From: Hygrophila difformis
Taxonomy: Eukaryota; Streptophyta; Magnoliopsida; Lamiales; Acanthaceae
Reading direction: 5' to 3'
Assembly: GCA_030278955.1 (NCBI GenBank)
Contig: JAOANR010000001.1
Coordinates: 25,611,120 to 25,675,119 of the forward strand
DNA: 64,000 nt
A program made the translations under genes and the position numbers. The notes under the pieces are model-generated. The model was not told the DNA's origin. It worked only from the letters and a program-made list of their open reading frames with translations, and searched no databases. Positions 52,618 to 62,139 of the stretch are shown here, piece by piece (position 1 is the first letter of the stretch; each line of letters begins with the position of its first letter).

Positions 52618-53096
52618 TGGAAACAGCTTTGAAAGAGGTTAAAGAAACAATAGAAAACTTTAAACAAGAAATTAATAATAAATTCAAAGAAATAAACAAA
52701 GAATTAGTAGAAATAAAGCTAAATGTTAATAATCTTCATAAGAAGATTGGCGAAATAACAGACCATAATAAAACAAATAATACAAATATTAGTCTAATTG
52801 ACAAGAAAATAAAAGAGCTTGTAACAACTGAAATACTAAAGAAAAAAATTGATGATGTACATGTTCAAATGGAAAACATGAAAAAATATCAAGACCCTGC
52901 ATTAAGAATAGCCATTGAAAGCATAGATGAAAAACTTGAAAGAATACAAGCTGTTAGAATACCTGAAGATAATACAATAAAACAACTAGCTGAACAAATT
53001 GCAAAATTACCTGCAGAAGCTAGAAGGAAAACTAAACCACAAGAAAAACTGAACTTCTGGGTTGTAAAACCAGACGAAAAATATTTACAAAAATGA
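52617..53096 (+). CDS. Viral ORF 3: second coiled-coil protein
   Basis: 159 residues. An N-terminal coiled coil (about 1-105; VKETIENFKQEINNKFKEIN) is followed by a C-end with IAKLPAEARRKTK, a basic Pro-containing tail like the DNA-binding tail of virion-associated proteins. It may be the true virion-associated protein, with ORF 2 as its partner or paralogue. It overlaps the movement protein start as ATGA (53093-53096). Confidence 0.7.
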   Translation: METALKEVKETIENFKQEINNKFKEINKELVEIKLNVNNLHKKIGEITDHNKTNNTNISLIDKKIKELVTTEILKKKIDDVHVQMENMKKYQDPALRIAIESIDEKLERIQAVRIPEDNTIKQLAEQIAKLPAEARRKTKPQEKLNFWVVKPDEKYLQK

Positions 53097-54058
53097 GTAG
53101 GAGATCATTTTCTCTTACTAATGAATCCCAAAACAGTCTAGTAGAAAGAAATAATTCTCAAAGGATTGAAAGCTCAAACTTTGAAAAAACCTTAATAGAT
53201 AGGATGTTTAGAGAAAAAACCAAACTTGAAGAAGGGCCAACAATAATTGAAGAAATAATTGACCCTGATATTGAATTTGAAAACTTCAAGAAAAGAACGT
53301 TAATCCAATTGGAACCAAGATTATTGTATGACCAAAGATTCCTTAATTGGAACACAGGTTATTACAAATATCATTATACGGAACCAATAAGCTGTCTAAA
53401 AGATGACAAAAAACTAATAAAATTAATAAGCAATAATGAAGCAATTAGGCTTCAAAGACAAGGACAAAAATACATGCATATGGGATTAATTTCCATAGGA
53501 GTAAAAGGTTTAACTAGAAAAAACTTAGGAACTAAAGTCCTAATGACTGTTCTAGATACAAGGTGGACTAATCCAACCCAAGCTATCATAGGGTTAATGG
53601 AAATTGATATGAACCCTAATGTAGGAGTATGTTATTTGGCACCAGATTATATGATACAAATAACAGATTTTATGAAGCATATCCAAATAGGAATTCAGAC
53701 TCTAGGATATGAAGAAATGGAAACTGGTCACAACCTAATGATATGTGTAGGCTTCTTAGGAAGAATAACAAACAATGGTCAAACCAGACATAAAACAAAA
53801 ATTGAAACTGTGGTAAGTATCATAGGAAGTGAAGGAGTAAAAATGATAGGACCAACTGAAATATCATCAGAAGAAAATGCTGGGAAAAATTGGGATCTAT
53901 CAAAATTCTTTGAAAAACCAAATGTTAAAAACTTAACCCCAAAAAATGTAAATTACTTCATAAACTCCAGAGGAGAAACGTCAGTAAGATTTAATGATTA
54001 TGAAACTGCAAAAAGACCAATAGATTTTACAGAAGAAGAAGGTCAGGAAAATGAATAG
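53093..54058 (+). CDS. Viral ORF 4: movement protein (30K superfamily)
   Basis: 321 residues, the usual size for a free-standing caulimovirid movement protein that opens plasmodesmata by forming tubules. The core at about 120-230 shows the family pattern: YMHMGLISIGVKGLTRKNLG, then VLMTVLDTRW with the conserved Asp, the turn IIGLMEIDMN, and NLMICVGFLGR. N- and C-ends are charged and variable. In badna- and tungroviruses this domain is fused to the polyprotein. Here it is separate and overlaps the next frame by 8 bases (ATGAATAG). Confidence 0.88.
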   Translation: MSRRSFSLTNESQNSLVERNNSQRIESSNFEKTLIDRMFREKTKLEEGPTIIEEIIDPDIEFENFKKRTLIQLEPRLLYDQRFLNWNTGYYKYHYTEPISCLKDDKKLIKLISNNEAIRLQRQGQKYMHMGLISIGVKGLTRKNLGTKVLMTVLDTRWTNPTQAIIGLMEIDMNPNVGVCYLAPDYMIQITDFMKHIQIGIQTLGYEEMETGHNLMICVGFLGRITNNGQTRHKTKIETVVSIIGSEGVKMIGPTEISSEENAGKNWDLSKFFEKPNVKNLTPKNVNYFINSRGETSVRFNDYETAKRPIDFTEEEGQENE

Positions 54059-57000
54059 ACAAATGAAAAGGTTTATCGTAGAAAAACCAGTAACAGATAA
54101 CTATGTAAAATATGAAGGAAAACATATATTCCACCCTAGTGAAGAAGAAGTGGAAAGAATTGCTAAAGACATTCAACATATTTGTTTAAAAACAAGAAAA
54201 TTTGAAAACTTTAAAAAAGGAAAAATTCTAAATAAAAGAGAGTACCATGACAGGTATGAAAGAGTTTTCTCACAACATGTACATTCTGCATTAACTAAAA
54301 AATTCAAAAACAAAGGAATATTACCTCACAATTGTCAAGATTGTAAAATTGATCTTGATAGAAGATATTCTGATAAGTTAAAACATATGATCCATTTAAT
54401 AGAATGTCCAAAACATAGTGGATATTTTGAAAATTGGATAGAAAATTATGAAGAAATGATAAGAGAAATATCAAAACTAAATGAACAAAAACAAGAATTA
54501 AAGGATAAAATGAAAAGAAAAAATAAAGAATGGAAGAATAATTTAGAAGATATTATTGAGAAAGAAGTACAGAAAAGATTACAAAAAATACAAATAAAAG
54601 AAGAACAACAAGCAGATATAGAAGCTCACTTGTTCCTAAAGGAAAACTCATCAGAAGTAGGACAAAGTTCTGATAATACATTAATGGAACAATATATGGG
54701 AGACCATATCTCCTTACATTCTGAGAAAACAAATAAAACAGCTAAAGAATTCATGAACAAAGATATTGTCATGAAAAATACAGGAGACAGTATAACAAGA
54801 GTCCCTGGAACTCCCTTTGCCCCATACCAAAGAGGGACTGAGTGGAGACCTGGAACTAATTATACTGGAAACAATTCTAGACACTCAATCACACATGTTC
54901 ATCCAGAATATCCTTATGGAAAGATACAACCTGGGATGATAACAAAACCTAGAGGAATTAGGCAACCCTTAGAAAGAGGATATTATCATAACCCAGCAAT
55001 ATTAGAAGTAACAAATGTAAGCCCTCAAGAATGGGGCTCAGTAATTGCAAAATGGAAAAACATAGTTGTAGCTGATTACATCAAAAACAAAAATGATTAT
55101 AATGATACAGCTGAATCAATGTATGGATATCTTGAAACCTATTTAGGAGAATTCGCACAGTCAATGTGGGAAGTATTTAAAAGAGACTATCCAATAGATT
55201 ATCAAGACTTAATAGAAAGAGGACCGAATCCTTATAACTTTGTAAATAAAATATCAAGTCTAATAACGGGTGAAGATGGTAATTCAGGACATATAACAAC
55301 ACAAATGGATGCCTTAATCCATCTAGACCAAATGCACCTAGATGACTTATATGGAACAGTAGACTTCTTAAATGAATATGTCTACTATACAGGCCTAGCA
55401 GGAGGTGCTTTTAACCAAGAGTTAGGTGAAAAATTATTTATGAAAATACCAAGACCAATTGGTCAAGAAATTCAAGATACATGGAATAAGATGGTTGAAA
55501 AGAATCCCCAACAATACACTATTAGTATGAGGGCCGTTCATGTGGTAAAAATATTAAAAGATAAGTGTACAAATATAATAGCACAAAAACAACTTAAGAA
55601 AACTGATTATTCATTCTGTAAGAGGATATACACTCCTCAACGATATGGTAGGCCAGAGCCATTAAGGAAAAAACCTAAATTCATAACAAGAAAGAAGTAT
55701 TTCATAAAACAATCAAATAGTAGGAAACCTTTCTTAAAACAAAAACATCACGTCAGAAAATATAATCCTAGTAGAAATTATACAAAGAAACTTGCTTGTT
55801 TCACATGTGGTGATGAAAGCCATTTGGCAACAGCATGTCCTAAAAGAAAAAACCAACATTCAAGAGAAGCAATTCTTACAGAATGTATACAACAAGATAT
55901 ATTGGATGTAGACTCAGATGTTTCTGAGACTGAAACAATATATAGTATAGTAACAGTGGAAGAAAATGTTATGGAAGAACAAGGGGATGATGATCCCTAT
56001 GAATTGATAAATATGCTTGCAAATGAAAACTCGTATAATGGTATCACATATAAAGAGTATATGATGCCATATGAAACTGAGTATATGATGAGAGAAATTA
56101 ATGAATGCGAAAACCATAATTGGCTTTTCAGGGTAGGCACTGATTCTACACCTTGTATAAAATGCTCTTATTACCCATCAAGAAAACTTAGAGCTAAATG
56201 TACAATATGTCATGTAGAAATATGCCAAATATGCTTGTTAAAATATTATAAAATTAAATTCCCCGAAGAAATGCCAATAACAAAAATTGATGATAATTAT
56301 ACATTCATCACAAAAAGAATAGATATAATAGAAAGAAAACTTTTTGATTTACAAGATATAATGAATCCTAAGGAATTAAAAACCAGAATTGAAAACATAG
56401 AAGAAATCTTAGAAGAATATAATATGTTGAGTCCTAAAAATACGGAAAATAAAGGAAAAGAAGTCCCTGAAGAAGAATCTAATAATGAACAAAATCCTAG
56501 TACGGAGTACATGTTAGCACAAAACCCTGAGTACATACCTGTGTGCCACGATCCATCATCATTAACTACATTAAGGGTACCAATAATCTTTAAATTAAGA
56601 GAATTGGTATTTCGTACTAATGCAATAATCGATACAGGATGTACTAGAATAATAATAAATGAGAAACTTATCCCAGAACATCTACAGAAAAACTTAACAA
56701 AACCCATTAAATCAGAATTAATGGATGGAAGAATATCATATACAACAAAACAACCTATTTCAGGTGGACAGATATTCTTTGAAACCAATTGTGGAATATC
56801 AGAACCCTATGGAGTTCCTGATAATTCATATATAAAAGACTTAGTAATAAATGCAGATGTAATCTTAGGATTACAATTCTTCTTACAAAATAATGGAGGA
56901 TTATTTATTACAAAAGATTATATCCAAATTGTTGAAAAAGCAACTTTGGCAATGTTTGCACCTAGTATTAGTAATGCGGGAACCAAGCTTTTAACAACAT

Positions 57001-58763
57001 CAGAGTTGCGAGAGAAGCGTGGTGGAGCCCCTACTAATACAAAAACAAAAAATAAAAAACTTTTAAAAGAAAAAGATATTGAAAATTGTAAATGCAAAAT
57101 AAAAGGAGCATGTAAACAAACTTGTAAAGAAAACATACAAATTACAGAGTTTGAAGAAGAATATATTCCTGAAACTCCAAAACTGAAAGAATTAATAAGT
57201 ATAACTAGATTTAAGCCTGAAGAAACCATAACAAAATGGATTGAGAGGTTAGAAAAATCCCAAATTATTGGAGATAACATCCAGAAATATTGGGAAAAAG
57301 ATGGAACAATATGCAAGCTTGAAATAATAAATCCAGAATTGAGAATCTCAACTGCAGAAATAAATCCTACAAATCTGGATATAGCAGATTTCAAAATGCA
57401 TATTGATGAATTAAAAGCTTTAAAAGTAATTAGAGAATCAAACTCCAGACATAGGTCTGCAGCTTTTATTGTAAGAAAACATTCTGAAATTGTAAGAGGA
57501 AAATCAAGAATGGTCATTAATTATAAAAGACTTAATGACAATACAAAAGATTTTGCTTACAATATACCAGATAAAACAGTCTTAATAAATAGAATTCAAG
57601 ACTCAAAAGTATATAGCAAATTTGACTGTAAGTCAGGATTCTGGCAAGTAAAGATGCATCCTGAGTCAGTTGAATGGACTGCGTTCACATGTCCAGAAGG
57701 TTTATTTGAATGGTTAGTAATGCCATTTGGACTAAAAAATGCACCAGCTATATTTCAACAAAAAATGGATAAAATTTTTAAACCATACCAAAAATTTGTT
57801 TTGGTATACATTGATGATATTCTAGTATTTTCAAAAAATAGTACTGAACATATGAGTCATCTTGATACAGTGTTTAGGCTATTTGAAAAACATGGAATAA
57901 TCATCTCAAAGAAAAAGATGGAAATTAATAAAACTAAAATAGCATTCCTTGGGGCAGAAATTGGAAAAGGAAAAATAAAACTCCAAGATCATATTGCTAA
58001 AAAGGCTATTGAATTTCCCGATAAAATGGAAGATACAAAACTATTACAACAATTTTTGGGATTGGTTAATTATGCTAGACCATACATTAAAAACTTATCC
58101 TCATTAACAGGATCATTATATAACAAACTGGGAAAAAACGGCCAAAGATATTTTAATCAAGAAGATATAAAAAATGTACGAAAAATTAAAGAAGCATTAA
58201 AAACACTTCCAGAATTGGTTTTGCCAGAAGATAGTGATTATCTTATTGTGCAAACTGATGGATCACATGAAGGATGGGGAGCTATCCTTTTGCGAAAAAA
58301 GGATGTCTACTCACCTAAAAGTAAAGAAGAAATTTGCCAATATGCATCAGGGAAATATAGAGAGAAGGGAAACCTTTCCTCAATTGATGCAGAACTGTTG
58401 GCAATAAAATACGCACTTGATAAATTTGAACTGTTTTTAACAGGAAAACCAAGATTCACAGTAAGAACTGATTGTGAAGCCATAGTAAAATTTCATAGCC
58501 AACTCCAAGAAAAAAGATCAATGTCTAGGAGAAGGTGGTTGAATTTTACAGATGTTATTAGTCAGAAAGGCTACAAAATAAAATTCGAACATATTAAAGG
58601 AGAAGATAACAAAATTGCTGATATACTATCTAGAATTCTGATTAAAGAAAGGGAAAAACCATTATATGACACTGAATTTAAAAACGAATCAATTGATAAT
58701 TATGATGAAAATGACGAGGAAAAATATAAATTAAAATGGGATCAATTTTACAGGGAGGACTGA
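54051..58763 (+). CDS. Viral ORF 5: coat-protease-RT-RNase H polyprotein
   Basis: 1570 residues, uninterrupted. Residues ~90-125 hold a CX2C...H...C cluster (CQDCKID) and ~140-200 a coiled coil. The coat core is ~320-550, with CP-type zinc knuckle CFTCGDESHLATAC at ~582. A second Cys-rich module at ~705-735 (CIKCSYY, CTICHVEICQIC) is a feature shared with badna/tungroviruses. Aspartic protease AIIDTGCTR is at ~860 and VILGLQFF follows. RT spans ~1080-1300, with SKFDCKSGFWQV, FEWLVMPFGLKNAPAIFQ and catalytic YIDD at ~1254. RNase H spans ~1400-1530 (QTDGSHEGWG, DAELLAIKYAL, RTDCEAIV, KIADILSR). All catalytic acids are present. The product would package, process itself and reverse-transcribe the viral RNA. 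A 32-base gap separates it from the next ATG. Confidence 0.95.
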   Translation: MNRQMKRFIVEKPVTDNYVKYEGKHIFHPSEEEVERIAKDIQHICLKTRKFENFKKGKILNKREYHDRYERVFSQHVHSALTKKFKNKGILPHNCQDCKIDLDRRYSDKLKHMIHLIECPKHSGYFENWIENYEEMIREISKLNEQKQELKDKMKRKNKEWKNNLEDIIEKEVQKRLQKIQIKEEQQADIEAHLFLKENSSEVGQSSDNTLMEQYMGDHISLHSEKTNKTAKEFMNKDIVMKNTGDSITRVPGTPFAPYQRGTEWRPGTNYTGNNSRHSITHVHPEYPYGKIQPGMITKPRGIRQPLERGYYHNPAILEVTNVSPQEWGSVIAKWKNIVVADYIKNKNDYNDTAESMYGYLETYLGEFAQSMWEVFKRDYPIDYQDLIERGPNPYNFVNKISSLITGEDGNSGHITTQMDALIHLDQMHLDDLYGTVDFLNEYVYYTGLAGGAFNQELGEKLFMKIPRPIGQEIQDTWNKMVEKNPQQYTISMRAVHVVKILKDKCTNIIAQKQLKKTDYSFCKRIYTPQRYGRPEPLRKKPKFITRKKYFIKQSNSRKPFLKQKHHVRKYNPSRNYTKKLACFTCGDESHLATACPKRKNQHSREAILTECIQQDILDVDSDVSETETIYSIVTVEENVMEEQGDDDPYELINMLANENSYNGITYKEYMMPYETEYMMREINECENHNWLFRVGTDSTPCIKCSYYPSRKLRAKCTICHVEICQICLLKYYKIKFPEEMPITKIDDNYTFITKRIDIIERKLFDLQDIMNPKELKTRIENIEEILEEYNMLSPKNTENKGKEVPEEESNNEQNPSTEYMLAQNPEYIPVCHDPSSLTTLRVPIIFKLRELVFRTNAIIDTGCTRIIINEKLIPEHLQKNLTKPIKSELMDGRISYTTKQPISGGQIFFETNCGISEPYGVPDNSYIKDLVINADVILGLQFFLQNNGGLFITKDYIQIVEKATLAMFAPSISNAGTKLLTTSELREKRGGAPTNTKTKNKKLLKEKDIENCKCKIKGACKQTCKENIQITEFEEEYIPETPKLKELISITRFKPEETITKWIERLEKSQIIGDNIQKYWEKDGTICKLEIINPELRISTAEINPTNLDIADFKMHIDELKALKVIRESNSRHRSAAFIVRKHSEIVRGKSRMVINYKRLNDNTKDFAYNIPDKTVLINRIQDSKVYSKFDCKSGFWQVKMHPESVEWTAFTCPEGLFEWLVMPFGLKNAPAIFQQKMDKIFKPYQKFVLVYIDDILVFSKNSTEHMSHLDTVFRLFEKHGIIISKKKMEINKTKIAFLGAEIGKGKIKLQDHIAKKAIEFPDKMEDTKLLQQFLGLVNYARPYIKNLSSLTGSLYNKLGKNGQRYFNQEDIKNVRKIKEALKTLPELVLPEDSDYLIVQTDGSHEGWGAILLRKKDVYSPKSKEEICQYASGKYREKGNLSSIDAELLAIKYALDKFELFLTGKPRFTVRTDCEAIVKFHSQLQEKRSMSRRRWLNFTDVISQKGYKIKFEHIKGEDNKIADILSRILIKEREKPLYDTEFKNESIDNYDENDEEKYKLKWDQFYRED

Positions 58764-58791
58764 AATATTGAGAATTGAATAATATTGTTAC

Positions 58792-58793
58792 AG
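58792..58793 (+). promoter_or_regulatory. Candidate splice acceptor before viral ORF 6
   Basis: The run AATATTGTTACAG ends two bases before the ATG of ORF 6. With the leader donor at 60840 this would give a spliced mRNA for ORF 6, as is known for ORF 4 of rice tungro bacilliform virus. Inference from sequence only. Confidence 0.5.
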
Positions 58794-58795
58794 GA

Positions 58796-60241
58796 ATGGC
58801 AGAAAACTCCCAGAAAAACTCTTTGAAAATCAGCAATGAAAATGGAGTAAAAACCACAGGGATGGTGAAAACCCCAGAGGGATATTACACAATCCCTTCT
58901 AAAACCAGCATCCCAGAGGGGAAGAAAAAAGATAAACTCCCAGAAAAAGGAGTAAAAATCTGCTTTGGCAAAAGAGCAGAAACTGGCAATAATGTAGAGT
59001 TAATCTTATTTGATAACATGAAGTACAGGCCTATCACAGGGTTGAACTACACAGAGGAACAGATCTGCCTTTGTGACAACATCTGGAGAGCATCATTTGA
59101 CAAAAACAACAGCAGGTATATTGTTACTTGTCTCTCTGCTTTAAGCATGTATTTCCAGAAATTTAATAACATAAAACCATTTTTATATTATGTAATCTAT
59201 GAAGGTTATAAAAAAGGAATTTATGATAAAAATGATATTTTACCTCTTAATGAAGATAATGAAAAACCTCTTCATAAAGGATTTTATGACATAGTGTCTG
59301 CAATTCAATTTGCAAAAACCACAATGGGCCCAGATTTCTTTGTAAGCCCAAGTTTGAAAAACATTGTTGATGGTTTGAGACCAAAAACCCAAAATCCTAC
59401 AGGCCCAGTCCAATATTCAATTGGACATTCTTCTAAAACCCACATTGTGTTTTGTGACCATTGTGAAAAAATGGCCAAGGAAGTCTGTAAATATGAAGCC
59501 CAAAAGGCCGAATGGTTACAAAATTTTGAAAACCAAAAAATGAAAACCCTTGAAGCAGAGGCCCAGATTGAAACCCTCACCAAGAAACTTGAAATCCTTC
59601 AAAACCAAAATGAGAAATTGACCTCAAAAATTGTGTCCCTCACACTGAAAACACCAAAGCCAGAAGAAAAACCAGTCTATGGTCCAGAACCCAAACCCAC
59701 CAGTTCTATGACTGCAGTAGAATTGGCAAAAGCCTGGATGCAGCAAAACCAGGAAAATTCAACTCCTGAGGTCTTTAAGGATCAAAAGTTTGAATCTAGT
59801 CCGTCTCAAACGGCAGACGGTAAAGACGAGTCAAGTCCGTTGATAGCTGATGCTTTGCTAAAAAGCATAAGTTCAGATGATTTTGAACCAAACCAGGGAA
59901 GTTCTAACCCTGAGGTCTTTGAGGACCAAAATATTGAACTAAGCCCATCTAGTCCGGTAGATGGTAAAAGCACATTAATTCCGGTTATGGCTGGTAGTTT
60001 GCCAAAAACTATGAGTCCAGTACAGACTGGAAAATTTGAAAACCTCAGTGAAGAAGAAATTCTTCATAAGCTTGAAATGGAACTAAAGCCTACTTTTGCT
60101 GAAGCAATGGCAACCAGAAAAAGTGGAAGGTTTAGTGCACTGGTGGCACTAAGAAAAAATGAAGCAAAATTCCAGGCCAATAAAATTATAAAAAATCAGA
60201 AAAAAGAAAGTGGCGGCCCCCACAATGATGAAGAATACTAA
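58796..60241 (+). CDS. Viral ORF 6: candidate transactivator/inclusion protein
   Basis: 481 residues from the first ATG (MAENSQKNS). The frame is open a little further upstream but without an ATG. Position after the RT polyprotein and size suggest the translation transactivator/viroplasmin or the tungrovirus P4 product. Residues ~85-190 form the most protein-like domain (EEQICLCDNIWRASF, FLYYVIYEGYKKGIY). FCDHC at ~220 starts a CX2C segment followed by a strong coiled coil (~230-285). The acidic middle has two diverged copies of a ~45-residue unit (STPEVFKDQKFESSPSQ / SNPEVFEDQNIELSPSS). The C-end is basic (KIIKNQKKESGG). True homology to known transactivators was not demonstrated. Confidence 0.75.
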   Translation: MAENSQKNSLKISNENGVKTTGMVKTPEGYYTIPSKTSIPEGKKKDKLPEKGVKICFGKRAETGNNVELILFDNMKYRPITGLNYTEEQICLCDNIWRASFDKNNSRYIVTCLSALSMYFQKFNNIKPFLYYVIYEGYKKGIYDKNDILPLNEDNEKPLHKGFYDIVSAIQFAKTTMGPDFFVSPSLKNIVDGLRPKTQNPTGPVQYSIGHSSKTHIVFCDHCEKMAKEVCKYEAQKAEWLQNFENQKMKTLEAEAQIETLTKKLEILQNQNEKLTSKIVSLTLKTPKPEEKPVYGPEPKPTSSMTAVELAKAWMQQNQENSTPEVFKDQKFESSPSQTADGKDESSPLIADALLKSISSDDFEPNQGSSNPEVFEDQNIELSPSSPVDGKSTLIPVMAGSLPKTMSPVQTGKFENLSEEEILHKLEMELKPTFAEAMATRKSGRFSALVALRKNEAKFQANKIIKNQKKESGGPHNDEEY

Positions 60242-60586
60242 TGGAGCCACGAAGAAATGAGCTGGAATTCACAATAAATACCAGCATGTGAAGAAAAGAA
60301 TCCGGAAAAGAAAAAGTCAAGAAGAAAACAAAAATGCTAGTGGAGCCAAAAGCACCACTAACCATGTGAAAGCGGGAATCCAAGGCGGAAAAGGTCAAAA
60401 ATCCGACAAGAGCCATGTGACTCTTGAAAACCGCGTTAATGGGCACTAGGCCCCTCTTTACTACATTATTATATTGTTGTATTATTGTACTAGTTGTTTG
60501 ATTTTTCATCCGAACCTTATCGGATAACTTTGCCACTTGGCACGTTTTTATTGGTTGTTGTGGATTACTTAGATGACATTCCCATC

Positions 60587-60594
60587 TATAAATA
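60587..60594 (+). promoter_or_regulatory. TATA box of the viral pregenomic promoter
   Basis: TATAAATA, followed by AGAGGGATGG and an expected start near 60618. It is the only strong TATA box in the large non-coding region. Confidence 0.75.
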
Positions 60595-60730
60595 GAGGGA
60601 TGGTCTTCACTTGTAACAGACACACTCACTTCTTAGCTCTCTAGCTCTCTAAGGTTTTTGAGACTGCATTCTTGCTACTCTCGAAAGCTCTTTCTCTTTC
60701 TAGTTTTCTTGTATCCTTACCCTTTTCAGT

Positions 60731-60736
60731 AATAAA
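60731..60736 (+). terminator. Viral poly(A) signal just after the RNA start
   Basis: AATAAA lies about 115 nt downstream of the predicted RNA start. The RNA would then have a terminal redundancy of roughly 130-150 nt, as needed for template switching in pararetroviruses. Confidence 0.65.
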
Positions 60737-60805
60737 ATTTCAGTTTGTAAAGAAAGACCCGGTGTGGATTGCTTCCTCTTTTCTTTACTTTCTGAAATAC
60801 AGGGG

Positions 60806-60819
60806 CCCGTCTGAACGGG
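60806..60819 (+). other. Short GC hairpin in the viral leader
   Basis: CCCGT-CTGA-ACGGG is a perfect five-pair stem with a four-base loop in an otherwise AT-rich region, just before the splice donor. Function unknown. Confidence 0.5.
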
Positions 60820-60839
60820 AAAGCCTCTCCTCTCTCAAG

Positions 60840-60841
60840 GT
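60840..60841 (+). promoter_or_regulatory. Candidate leader splice donor
   Basis: CTCAAG|GTATGG is a near-consensus plant donor about 220 nt after the predicted RNA start. It pairs in the circular map with the acceptor at 58793. Confidence 0.5.
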
Positions 60842-61032
60842 ATGGGTTAGTTTATGATTTATGTTATGGTATGATTGTTCTATGTATGGATGATAATGTT
60901 ATAAACATAAGCATGTAACCTTTTAAAACTTAATTGATGAGATATGCCATTAGGGGAGTAAGATAAAAATTTAAAAGGCTTTATGCCATAAAAGCTGTAA
61001 GAAAGACTCGTTAGGGGAACCACAATTCAGGG

Positions 61033-61230
61033 ATGTTTGTTAAACATAATGATGTTTTTGTTACTATTGTCCCTTTTAATTTGCCCCTTAGACCCCCTGC
61101 TTACATTTCAGATCTAGGTCTGGATAATGCTAATTTGAATTTGAAACCCAAAACAGGCCCAGAAAAATATCTCATCAGTGACAGTAATAAGAGGATTGCT
61201 GGCTTAATGTTTATGATAATATTTCCATAA
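61033..61230 (+). CDS. Possible small leader ORF
   Basis: 65 codons. The middle part (DLGLDNANLNLKPKTGPEKYLISDSNKR) has protein-like composition, but nothing is recognised. Caulimovirid leaders usually carry several short ORFs that regulate ribosome shunting, so this may be regulatory rather than coding. Confidence 0.3.
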   Translation: MFVKHNDVFVTIVPFNLPLRPPAYISDLGLDNANLNLKPKTGPEKYLISDSNKRIAGLMFMIIFP

Positions 61231-61400
61231 CAGAGGACAATCGGACCCATGACACATAATCAGAAATTTAACACGACCAAGAGGATAATAGGAGATGGCA
61301 AGTACCTAGTAAGACATCACGACATATAAGTTTTTCGCGCACAAAAACCAGTGTTTTTAAAACTTTTATCTGAAATAACTGATATCTTTTATCAAAACAA

Positions 61401-61823
61401 ATGGAGAATATGACTAAAACTGCTGAAAACTCTAAAACAGATTTGTTTAAAGCAGAAACTTTTGAAAACACAGAAACAAGATTTGTTATTGTACCTTATC
61501 CGAAAACACACTTTCTATGCCAAGAATGTGAAATTTGGCTTATTAGACTGATGAATAAGCGAAATCAAATAGACATGATTTGCAGAAAACAAAGATTATT
61601 TGAAAATATTATAAAATGGAAAGTGACTAAGGAGGCTGAATTTCTAAAAAATGAAATAGAAATTCTAGAAAACAGTTATCAAAAGCATACTAAAATCTAT
61701 AATGTTTTTGAAAAGTTACAGGATAACCATATAAAAAGATGTGAAAACTATTTCATAGCATGTGAATATGAAGAAAAAATGTGGAAAAAATTACAAGAAG
61801 AACATTTAGCCAGAAATAACTAA
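61401..61823 (+). CDS. Viral ORF 7: small helical protein with CX2C
   Basis: 140 residues. FLCQECEIWL gives a CX2C pair at about residues 40-43, with further Cys at MICRKQR and KRCENYF. The rest is charged helix (EAEFLKNEIEILENSY). It lies downstream of the leader, so in the circular map it is the first main frame of the pregenomic RNA. No family recognised. The stop TAA overlaps the next ATG (TAATG at 61821-61825), so translation is coupled. Confidence 0.65.
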   Translation: MENMTKTAENSKTDLFKAETFENTETRFVIVPYPKTHFLCQECEIWLIRLMNKRNQIDMICRKQRLFENIIKWKVTKEAEFLKNEIEILENSYQKHTKIYNVFEKLQDNHIKRCENYFIACEYEEKMWKKLQEEHLARNN

Positions 61824-62137
61824 TGGAAGCACGAACACTTTTTGATATTTGTCCAGAATGTGGAAAACTTGGAGAAACCATGTGGAAAACAGAAAAAGAA
61901 ATAAAAGACCTTAAAGATTCAATTATAAGGTTAAAAGAATATAAAGAAGACGAAGAAGAAGAAGTACAAGAACTCATATATGGGTTAAACCATGAAGAAG
62001 AAATAAATATCATTCGTAATTCAATACACAGATATGAAGAAGTGATTAGTTACCAATCATCTGACCTTAAAACAAAAATAGAAGAATTGAATACTTCCAA
62101 AACAGAATTCATTAACCATATCAAAAACCAACATTAA
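61823..62137 (+). CDS. Viral ORF 8: small acidic coiled-coil protein with CX2C
   Basis: 104 residues. ICPECGKLGE near the N-end is a zinc-ribbon-like CX2CG knuckle. It is followed by charged helices (KEIKDLKDSIIRLKEYKEDEEEE) and a second coil. It resembles ORF 7 and part of ORF 6 in having CX2C before a coil. No known family is assigned. Two bases separate its stop from the next ATG. Confidence 0.65.
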   Translation: MEARTLFDICPECGKLGETMWKTEKEIKDLKDSIIRLKEYKEDEEEEVQELIYGLNHEEEINIIRNSIHRYEEVISYQSSDLKTKIEELNTSKTEFINHIKNQH

Positions 62138-62139
62138 AA

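Larger units (their letters stand above)
60242..61400 (+). promoter_or_regulatory. Viral intergenic region: promoter, poly(A) signal and leader
   Basis: Upstream of the TATA box lies a purine-rich stretch (about 60285-60345) that could serve as a plus-strand primer. After the predicted RNA start (about 60618) come a CU-rich stretch (60660-60725), a poly(A) signal, a hairpin, a splice donor and a long AT-rich leader. The layout parallels the 35S region of caulimoviruses, where the poly(A) signal is skipped on first passage and used after one full circle. Confidence 0.75.

Noticed and set aside
56297..57517. Minus-strand frames of 163 and 199 codons
   Set aside because: They are antisense to the protease/RT polyprotein, with Ser/Ile/Phe-rich composition typical of shadows of A-rich coding DNA.
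58775..58795. Start of viral ORF 6 at 58775
   Set aside because: The codon there is TTG. The first ATG is at 58796, directly after a good splice acceptor.
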